Made by a program: the position numbers and the translations under genes. Shown piece after piece: positions 9,401-15,939 of a stretch of 15,939 bases of DNA; the first letter of the stretch is position 1; the number at the start of each line of letters is the position of its first letter. The DNA is from Bacteroides sp. (GTDB lineage Bacteria > Bacteroidota > Bacteroidia > Bacteroidales > Bacteroidaceae). The stretch is taken from positions 1-15,939 of the forward strand of contig JAJPZL010000018.1 in assembly GCA_021204375.1 (NCBI GenBank), written 5' to 3'. A model generated the notes under the pieces. That model had not been told where the DNA came from. It saw only the letters and a program-made list of their open reading frames with translations, and made no database searches.

Positions 9401-9546
9401 CGGGTATTAGTTACATCAAGATAGGCTTCAATGGGAGTACTTTTGTAACAGATCACGCCCACTACCAACAGAATGGTAGTAAAGAAAAGAACCAGTATAT
9501 GGTTACGCAGGGCAAAGGCTATAATGTTTTCGACAAATTTATGTAT
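6461..9546 (-). pseudogene. CusA/CzcA-type heavy-metal efflux RND pump, broken
   Basis: The inner-membrane, proton-driven pump of a tripartite metal exporter, 1028 residues when repaired, normal for the HME-RND family. Seen in order from 9546: TM1 (NHILVLFFTTILLVVGVI), periplasmic porter motifs (AQWPGRSAEDVEKFVTLP, GVATIASFGGEEKMFEIKV), the TM4 region DFGLLLEGTLVIVE carrying the proton-relay acids, the second periplasmic half (NSVNLEESVRITKEMKEKL), and terminal helices ending LLTAGRSI. Four lesions on the coding strand: ATA at 9546-9544 in place of the start, three bases after the adaptor's stop; TGA at 8799-8797 (ancestral Trp or Arg); one base missing where plus-strand GG lies at 8485-8486, separating VFLIVFIS from WCTTLIVATVIS; TAG at 7573-7571 between AFS and PIQDNVEEY, clearly an ancestral Gln. 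Substrate (Cu/Ag versus Co/Zn/Cd) cannot be told from what I can see. Confidence 0.88.
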
Positions 9547-9549
9547 TCC

Positions 9550-10639
9550 TTATTTTCCTTTTAGTTCTGAATAAATAAGCAGAGGATTGGTGGCCACTAC
9601 GTCTTCACATGCGGAGAGTCCGGAGGCAAGAAAAGCAGCACTACCGCTATGACCGGCAGGCACTACCTGGCGAATGGTAAATTGATCATCTACCTCCCGG
9701 ACCACTACATAGTAGGCATCATTATCGAAAATAATCACATCGGAAGGTACGGTAACTTTGTGGTCGGTATATTTCTCTTTCAGGGTGATCGCCACAGACA
9801 TTTCGGGTTTCAGCCTGAGCCCGGGATTCTCCATAACAATACGGGCTTTCAGGGCTTTATCCTCAGGATCAAAGACCTGTGACAGGGTGGTAATGGTACC
9901 AGGGAACTCTTCGCCGGGATAAGAGAGGGTGGTAATGATGGCTTCCATCCCCTCACGTACAAAAGAGAGATTACTGGCATATACATTGGCAATGATCCAT
10001 ACGGTGCTCAGATCAGCTATGGCAAAGGCAGGCTCTCCTTCCGCCGATACGGTACTTCCGGTAGCGACGGATTTATCAATAATATATCCGTTGATCGGGC
10101 TGCTTACAGTAAAGAGTCCGTTCCCGCGGCTGGAACCAAAGACAGAGATATCGGCTTTGAGTTTATTAGTAAGGGCTTCAGCCTGTTTAAGCCTTGCTTC
10201 GGCTTCCAGTAATTCCCGCTGGGAGAGTATTCCGTCGGCATGCATAGAACGTGCCCTCTCTGCTTCCCGGTGAACTACGGCAGCATCTGCCTCGGCTCCT
10301 ATAAGATCAGCTTCGAGGGCACTCAGGTCGGTACTGCGTATATCCATTAGTTTCTCCCCTTTTTTAACCCGTTCTCCCAACGAGAACCAGGTACGCTCTA
10401 TCACTCCACTGACCAGTGGCACATAGTGGATGGTTTTATCGGGATCACTGATCACTTTTCCAGTAAGTGTCATATCAGTTTCCTCCCTGGAAAGGATAGC
10501 CTTTACGGTTTGTACCCGGGTAAGGAAACCGGAATGAATGGTACCTGCTGTGCTGTTCTCCTCTTTGTTGCTGCCTGAACAGGCGGTAAGGAGAGAGGCA
10601 TACCAAAGAAAAAAGAATAGGGTAATTTTTTGGGATCAT
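9550..10639 (-). pseudogene. CusB-type RND periplasmic adaptor lipoprotein, frameshifted in signal peptide
   Basis: The membrane-fusion protein linking pump and outer-membrane channel, 362 residues when repaired. A lipobox LTAC follows a hydrophobic stretch (LFFFLWYASL), predicting a lipoprotein. Further on are the biotinyl-lipoyl-like half motif VSGVIERTWFSLGERVKKGEKL, a coiled-coil hairpin (ALEADLIGAEADAAVVHREA), the second half SSPINGYIIDKSVATGSTV, and beta-barrel and proximal domains to EDVVATNPLLIYSELKGK. The natural ATG at 10639-10637, six bases after the channel gene's stop, is out of frame with the mature protein; removing one base from the A6 run (plus-strand T6 at 10626-10631) joins them. 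Everything after the signal peptide is open, so this is the least damaged broken gene; a single homopolymer error in the assembly would make it intact. A rare in-frame ATT start is a weak alternative. Confidence 0.85.
10626..10631 (-). repeat. A6 run disrupting the adaptor signal peptide
   Basis: Six A residues on the coding strand; five would give the continuous signal peptide MIPKITLFFFLWYASLLTAC. It parallels the A6 run at 11291-11296 in the next gene upstream, which is also one base too long. Confidence 0.6.
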
Positions 10640-10645
10640 CTTCTT

Positions 10646-11932
10646 TTATTTTATATCTGTTCCTATTGTATATTGTAATTCCTGCAATCCTCCGGAAAGT
10701 TTTTTCCGGGCGCTGAGCAGAATCTCTTTATTGCTTTTGTATGTCTCTGTAAAGTCGATATACTCCAGCATACTGATGTTTCTTTCTAATAGATTGCGGG
10801 TATAGATGTTCAGCATTTCATCCAGCTGGTCAAACAGAGAAGTGCCGGCAATACGGTGGTAAAAGTCATAGGCAAGGGTATAATCACTCAGGGCCCGGGC
10901 TGCTTCGTTCCGGACGATCTTTTCATACCTGTCGTTTTCAAAACGACTCTGCTCGATCTGGATCCGGGATGCTTTGACAGCACCCTGGTTACGATTGAAT
11001 ACGGGCAGATCTACACTTACTCCAAAACCAATAAAGTCTTTCCAGACACCTCCGTAGCGATCGTATCCGGCACTCATGGTAATATCAGGGATACGTTGTG
11101 TACGTTCAAAGGCAAGAGATCTTTCCATGTAACTGATCTGCAATCCTGCCATCCTGAGATCCGCTCTGTGGCTGAGAGCCAGGTCGATGAGTTCTGAAAG
11201 GATAAGTGTTTCAGGAGCTCTGTACTCTTTATCCTCTTCTGTAATAGTAATGACAACATCGGGAAAGAAATTCAGCAATATACGCATCTCTTTTTTGCAA
11301 AGCATTCCACGAGGTCTCCACTTCTATCCATTCATTTTCAGCCTCAAACAGAGCATATTGCAGACGTAACAATTCACTCTTTGCCAGATTTCCCTGCTCT
11401 ACCTGCCGGGTATAGGCCTGGGTAAGATGCGTCAGAGAACGGATCTGTCCGGAAACCACCTCACGGTAATCCTGTATATAGAGCATTTCATCGATGGTAT
11501 GATGGAGTTCTGCTTTAAGTCCACGCAGGGTCTCTTCAAACTCAGCTAAAGCGATCTCCCGGGAGACCTTTTCCATACGTACCAGCTTTCCTCTCTTATT
11601 GGCGGTTTGTATCAGCTGGCTGAGTTCTACACTAAACTCTGTGTTTTTGCCAAAGGAGCCGAAAAGAGGAGGAATAGCAGCTTCCCGGCGTCCCGAACGG
11701 GTACTCCACAGGTTTACTTCACTCAGGGAAAGTTCCGGATTTTCCAACAACCGTGCCTGTACTATAGCGGCATCTGCTATGGCTACATTCATCTCCCCGG
11801 CAATTAACTCCAGGTTGTGTTACAGAAAATAGTATTCAATCTCTGCCCGGGTCAACAAAAGAGTGGTACCTTCACGGGCAAAGGTCCGGTTAAATAGAGA
11901 CAGAAAATAAGGAACAGGTAATATCGCTTCAT
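10646..11932 (-). pseudogene. CusC/TolC-type outer membrane efflux channel, multiply broken
   Basis: The outer-membrane exit duct of the metal efflux operon, 428 residues when repaired, and its first gene. The start at 11932 opens a signal peptide MKRYYLFLIFCLYLTG; an ATG at 11941 is in the same frame and could be used instead. Mature motifs are typical of outer membrane efflux proteins: LTRAEIEYYFL, NVAIADAAIVQARLLENPEL, a periplasmic coiled coil through KAELHHTIDEMLYIQDYREV, then the second half RADLRMAGLQISYMERSLA and ending GTDIK. Three lesions: one base missing near plus-strand CC 11886-11887, between LTG and TFAREG; TAA at 11822-11820 after YYFL, an ancestral Gln; an A6 run (plus T6 at 11291-11296) with one base too many, splitting NALQK from EMRILLNFFPD. 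Channel, adaptor and pump genes are 6 and 3 bases apart, so they were a single transcript. Confidence 0.86.
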
Positions 11933-11966
11933 ATAGGTCATGGGTATATACTGATTGGTTCGATTG

Positions 11967-11974
11967 CAAAGATA
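11967..11974 (-). promoter_or_regulatory. -7 promoter element (TATCTTTG) for the efflux operon
   Basis: On the minus strand TATCTTTG matches TAnnTTTG. It would start transcription near 11960, leaving 20 to 30 bases before the channel gene's ATG at 11941 or 11932. No good -33 box is visible at 19-21 bases upstream, which would fit an activator-dependent promoter. Confidence 0.45.
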
Positions 11975-12025
11975 TTTCTCCTGCACAGAACTATCCAGTA
12001 AACAGGGTTAGACCTTCATTAAAGG

Positions 12026-12043
12026 TAGATTAGAAATAGATTA
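12026..12043. promoter_or_regulatory. Candidate response-regulator site: TAGATTA direct repeat, 11-bp pitch
   Basis: TAGATTA occurs at 12026-12032 and 12037-12043, four bases apart, so the copies start 11 bases, about one helical turn, from each other. OmpR-family regulators bind such tandem half-sites. It lies in the divergent 190-base gap, roughly 65-85 bases upstream of the inferred efflux transcript start and about 90 bases from the beta-glucosidase ATG. The regulator would plausibly be the one at 3122, but this is inference. Confidence 0.35.
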
Positions 12044-12131
12044 AAAAGTTAAAGAACGGGATATTCAGGAAAGGAACCGGTAGGCATCAGAATAGCTCGA
12101 ACAAGAAAAAAGAGAGGTTGTTATACCTGTA

Positions 12132-14410
12132 ATGGAAAAGACGATCAACATACAGACAACTACAGTCCCTCAGCTCGGAAAGGCTTCTGTTGAGGAACTT
12201 ATAAAAGCGATGACTCTGGAAGAGAAGGTATCCTTGCTGGTGGGCACCGGCATGGAGGGCTTTGGGGGAGATACCGCTGTAGTGGGAGAAACAGACCTCA
12301 TTGTTCCGGGAGCAGCCGGGACTACCTCTCCTGTTCCCCGGCTGGGTATCCCGGCTATTGTACTGGCAGACGGTCTTGTAGGGGTAAGGATTTCTCCTAT
12401 CCGTAAAAATAGCCCCGGAACCTTCTACTGTACTGCTTTTCCGGTAGGAACACTCATAGCCTCTACCTGAAACCAGGCATTGGTAAGAGAAGTCGGTGAG
12501 GCGATAGGTGAAGAGGCACTCGAATATGGAATAGATATACTACTGGCCCCCGCCCTGAATATACAACGCAACCCGCTATGCGGGCGTAACTTTGAGTACT
12601 ACTCAGAAGATCCTTTGCTATCCGGTAAGATAGCAACTGCTATGGTGAAGGGGATCCAGGCAAAAGGGGTAGGAACCTCCGTGAAACATTTTGTGGCCAA
12701 TAACCAGGAGACCAACCGCATGGGGAACGACTCACAGGTATCTGCAAGGGCACTCCGGGAGATCTACCTGAAAGGGTTTGAAATAGTAGTGAAAGAGGGG
12801 GCTCCCTGGACAGTGATGTCCTCTTACAACTACCTCAACGGAACTTATACTTCAGAAAGCCGCTCCCTGCTTACCAGTATCCTGCGCAAAGAGTGGAAAT
12901 TCCGGGGAACAGTAATGACAGACTGGTTCGGGGGAAAAATACCCCGACACAGGTACATGCAGGAAATGACCTGCTTATGCCGGGCAGCCGGGAACAGGCG
13001 GATACTATTATAGAAGCTGTAAAAAGAGGAAAGCTGACTATAAAAGACATAAACAAAAATATAGAGCGTATTCTGTACCTCATCCTGGAGACACCCCGTT
13101 TCAAAGGGTATAAATACTCGGATAAACCGGATTTAGAAGGATATGCACGAACAGCCCGCAAAACAGCCGGCGAAGGGATGGTCCTGCTGAAGAATGAGAA
13201 CGAAACTCTTCCTTTTAAGAAAAAGATAAAAAAGATCGCTGCTTTTGGAATCACCTCTTACGATTCTATTACAGGAGGGACAGGTAGTGGGGATGTGAAT
13301 AAAGCTTATACGGTATCCGTGACAGAGGGATTAAAGAATGCAGGTTATACAATAGACAGAGAGTTGCAGGAGTTGTATGAAGATTACGGAAAGACAGAAA
13401 AAGCAAAACTATCCGAAAGTAAAGATCTGTTCATGCAGTTCCTCCCACAACAGCGCATACCGGAATGGATCCCGGAGTTTGACCTCATACACCAGAAAGC
13501 AAAAGAGACGGATATAGCCCTGATCACTATCGGACGTAATTCGGGTGAATTCATAGACCGGCGGCTGGAGGGAGATTTCCTGCTTACCCCGGAAGAGAAA
13601 AAGATGATCCAGGCAGTAACAGAAGTTTTCCGGAAAGAGGGAAAGAGAACGGTGGTGATCCTTAACGTAGGCGGAGTGATTGAAACAGCTTCCTGGAAAG
13701 AGCTACCGGATGCGATCCTGCTGGCCTAGCAGGAGGGACAGGAAGGAGGCAATACAGTAGCAGATATCCTGAGCGGAGCGGTTAACCCATCGGGAAAACT
13801 CACTATGACTTTTCCGGTCCACTATATGGATGTACCTTCGGCCCGGAACTTTCCATACGATTACGACGCAGATCCGGAGTCTGTTATCCAGAATCTGACC
13901 CATGCGAATTCCCAAAAAGGGAACGAACGAAATGTAGACTATGCCCTGTACGAAGAGAATATTTTTGTGGGTTACCGCTACTGCGAGATCAACCAAAAGA
14001 AAGTTTCTTATCCGTTCGGGTATGGATTATCTTATACAAAGTTCTGCTACCTTGATAAAGAGCTCACCGAAGAAGATAGCATGTACAAAGTATGCGTGAC
14101 TGTACGGAACGATGGAAGAAGAAGTGATAAAGAGGTGGTACAGGTATATGTGGCAGCTCAGCATACGGAGGGGATACCTAAACCCGCAAAAGAGCTGAAA
14201 GCTTTTACCAAGACCCGGGAGCTACATCCGGGAGAATCAGAAACCCTACACCTGGATATCCCGGTACACTGCATGGCCTCTTTTCACGAGAAAGAGAATG
14301 CATGGGTAGTAGATGCAGGAAAATACAAAGTACTGGTGGGAAGTTCTTCGACCGATATCCGGAAAGAGTTATCGTTCCGGGTCGGGCATGATCTGTTGCA
14401 GAAAAAATAG
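12132..14410 (+). pseudogene. Glycoside hydrolase family 3 beta-glucosidase, broken
   Basis: A retaining exo-beta-glycosidase, 759 residues when repaired, full GH3 length. Domain 1 (TIM barrel) shows [53 protein letters not shown] and the nucleophile Asp264 in [10 protein letters not shown]. Domain 2 begins near EGMVLLKNENETLPF. The C-terminal fibronectin III-like domain includes YPFGYGLSYTKF and VRNDGRRSDKEVVQVYV. No signal peptide is visible at MEKTINIQTTT, so it probably acted in the cytoplasm on imported glycosides. Three lesions: TGA at 12468-12470 replacing the conserved Trp of ASTWN; one A missing in the A5 run 12935-12939, just after the nucleophile; TAG at 13727-13729 replacing the Trp before QEGQEGG. 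Substrate preference cannot be read from sequence. It converges on a tannase, suggesting shared use of plant phenolic glycosides. Confidence 0.9.
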
Positions 14411-14447
14411 AAGCGGTATAATTCCTGTACCGCCTTTGTTCGCTTCT
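14409..14447. terminator. Bidirectional terminator-like overlapping hairpins
   Basis: GCGGTA (14413-14418) pairs with TACCGC (14428-14433), followed by T-rich CTTTGTT. AGAAGCG (14409-14415) also pairs exactly with CGCTTCT (14441-14447), enclosing the first. The two stems share bases and so compete. Placement between two convergent genes fits a shared terminator. Confidence 0.5.
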
Positions 14448-14456
14448 TGCTGATCT

Positions 14457-15881
14457 TTATTCTGCCTGCTGAACGATCTTATCGATCCAGTCAAAAAGTT
14501 CATCCAGGTCATAATCCCCTGTATGCCCTTTATCCCAGGCCAGTTCATAATTCACATCGTAACCCCGGTTGATAAGTTTGGTATAAAGATTAACCGATAC
14601 ATGAAATCCGGTGTCCCGGTCAGCAGCACCGTGGCGGATATACCAGTGGGAGGTCTTTGTAGCCTGAGGATCGTCGATAAAATTCATGGGGTTCATCATC
14701 CGGACCATCTCCCTGAGCTTATCATCGATCATGGCCGTAGCATCCTCCGTTCGCTTTTGCAGGCTGTAATCCGTAAAGTTCACTGCATTTCCTGTTTCAT
14801 CACCGAACAGACTGTTCTCCGGCGAAGGACGGGAGGTAAGTACCCCAAAGGAGTCAAAAGCCGGAGGAGCCTTTAATTTTTGTCTTCCGGCCACATACGC
14901 CAGGTAACGATCTATCTCTATATCCAACACCAGGTCTCCCCTTTCATTGAAGAGTAGAGAGGCGTTCGTCGGCATCTCCATACCCGCATCCAACCCTTTC
15001 TGTGCAGAGTCGATCAGAAATCCGGTCACATAATCCAGGTAATTTTTATCCGTAAGCAGGGTTCCATCCGGTTTTTCCAGTTCAAGACCATTCAGATAGA
15101 ACGGATACAGGGCTGCCAGTTGATCCGAGACAGCCATCTCATCGGCAGTTAAATCTCTCACTCCCCGGTTGGTACGGTTATAAAGCCACTCATAGGCCAT
15201 ATTCGCATAATCCAGATCCGTGATCGGGCAAAAACATACGGCAGCAAAAATATCATCCCGTTCCGGTGTAGCACCCAGTTCCCGGAGATAAGGCTCATAC
15301 ACCGGATGATTGCCTGTAGACCCCAGCAAAGCAGACATGGCTCCTCCAGCACTGGTACCATCCGTAATGATCCGCTCTATATTACCGGGAAGCACCTCTG
15401 CGTTGTGACGTAGGTAACGGATAGCCGCTTTCAGGTCCACCAGACCGGCAGGAGCACGCCCGGTATAGATCTCTCCGGAAGGAGTTGTTACTTTAGAGTC
15501 CGAACCCCGTGATCCGGCCACGACCACCACATATCCCTGTTGCAGGGCAAAACCGGTAGCATCTCTTACTGAAGGCTGGTTCACCTTTCCGGCTCTGTAT
15601 CCACCCACATTGGTTTTCAGAAATACAGGTCTACTCCCGTTATCCTCATAAGCTGCTTCCGGAACATAGAGATTCAGATACTAGTAAGCAGAATCTACCA
15701 CAGATGTTACATAGTAAAGACCTTTATACGCACGGTAACGAACAGAAGTTCCATCTGAAAACTCCAGGGTTCTTTCCGGTAGGTTCTCACCGGGAACAAA
15801 CCTCCAATCATTCTCACCGGCAGCAATTCCCGATAGGGCCATAACCAAACCTCCTATACCGCATACAATTTTCTTTTTCAT
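14457..15881 (-). pseudogene. Secreted alpha/beta-hydrolase, subtype-B tannase-like, one nonsense codon
   Basis: A probable tannin/gallate or feruloyl esterase, 474 residues, near the roughly 470 of the Lactiplantibacillus TanB enzyme. The signal peptide is MKKKIVCGIGGLVMALSG, cut near IAAG. The nucleophile elbow is GTSAGG with Ser177; the acid pair DRD (Asp421, Asp423) and catalytic His453 in DKGHTGDYD follow. As I recall TanB uses Ser163, Asp419, Asp421 and His451, so the DxD and 32-residue Asp-His spacing fit well. Strand motifs PVFLKTNVGGYR and VVVVAGSRGSD form the oxyanion side. The only lesion is TAG at 15683-15681, codon 67, between VDSAY and YLNLYVPE, most likely an ancestral Gln. Everything needed for catalysis is otherwise present, which suggests recent loss. 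Ferulate, gallate and other aryl esters cannot be told apart here. Confidence 0.8.
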
Positions 15882-15939
15882 AACAATTAAATTAAATGAT
15901 TATCCGCATAATGTCCTATTATAAATTCTGGATTTGAAG
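15882..15939 (-). other. Upstream leader of the tannase gene
   Basis: A 58-base AT-rich stretch containing the presumed leader of the tannase gene. I see no TAnnTTTG element, operator-like repeat or other gene in it; the promoter may lie beyond the window. Confidence 0.4.

Noticed and set aside
8647..9564. Long 305-codon plus-strand open frame opposite the pump gene
   Set aside because: It has no family features and is antisense to conserved RND pump sequence; its openness follows from the codon use of the opposite strand.
11291..11296. Programmed slippage at the A6 run in the channel gene
   Set aside because: Restoration needs a +1 shift, not the -1 typical of A-rich slippery sites, and the gene has two other lesions upstream.
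4277..12470. Selenocysteine at the internal TGA codons
   Set aside because: The families involved are not selenoproteins, the positions fit Trp or similar residues, and no SECIS-like hairpin was evident after the stops.
12930..12938. Programmed -1 frameshift at G GGA AAA in the beta-glucosidase
   Set aside because: The in-frame heptamer would restore the expected protein exactly, but so would any single-base loss in a G5A6 run. The gene also has two nonsense codons, no clear downstream stimulator was seen, and GH3 enzymes are not known for recoding.
61..14400. Very frequent TACCGG/CCGGTA words across the window, considered as an uptake signal or repeat family
   Set aside because: They fall mostly inside coding sequence and follow from preferred codons such as CGG, CCG, ACC and GTA; I saw no fixed longer flanks or even spacing.
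450..15683. Reassigned stop codons (for example UGA = Trp or UAG = Gln)
   Set aside because: All three stop codons occur inside genes, TAG replaces both Trp and Gln, normal TGG and CAG codons are abundant, the same codons end intact genes, and a dozen frameshifts accompany the stops. No single code explains this.

Overview
The window looks like a chromosomal piece of a Bacteroidales-type Bacteroidota, possibly near the Dysgonomonadaceae. This is an inference from family resemblance. Supporting signs are the CusC-CusB-CusA style heavy-metal efflux operon, a small D15-type outer membrane protein, a GH3 beta-glucosidase beside a secreted subtype-B tannase, and TAnnTTTG -7 promoter motifs. I see no RNA genes, insertion sequences or CRISPR arrays.

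Layout: an N-terminally cut membrane glycosyltransferase (2-1048, +); a secreted TPR protein (1021-1761, +); rpiB (1951-2385, +); ribB (2401-3012, +); an OmpR-family response regulator (3122-3806, +) and its sensor kinase (3803-5168, +); a BamA/D15-like outer membrane protein (5265-6444, +). Facing these is a minus-strand efflux operon: outer membrane channel (11932-10646), periplasmic adaptor (10639-9550) and RND pump (9546-6461). A GH3 beta-glucosidase (12132-14410, +) then converges on a tannase-like esterase (15881-14457, -).

The striking feature is decay. Nine of the twelve genes are broken, while the rest of each protein still reads as a well-conserved family member. By reading I count 25 disabling lesions: 11 internal stop codons, 2 lost ATG starts (both ATG to ATA) and 12 small indels, mostly in short runs. 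Nearly every point lesion can be explained by a single G:C to A:T transition at a Trp or Gln codon. TAG, TGA and TAA all occur, and frameshifts accompany them, so a changed genetic code cannot explain it. The three intact genes (TPR, rpiB, ribB) sit together and include two core-metabolism enzymes.

The simplest biological reading is a lineage in early genome erosion, as in a recently host-restricted symbiont: two-component sensing, metal efflux, an envelope protein and plant-glycoside/tannin breakdown are being lost together while sugar-phosphate and riboflavin enzymes persist. The main rival is an unpolished or damaged assembly. Indels in runs could be sequencing error, but the directional nonsense substitutions fit mutation, or cytosine deamination, better. 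Read-level data would decide.
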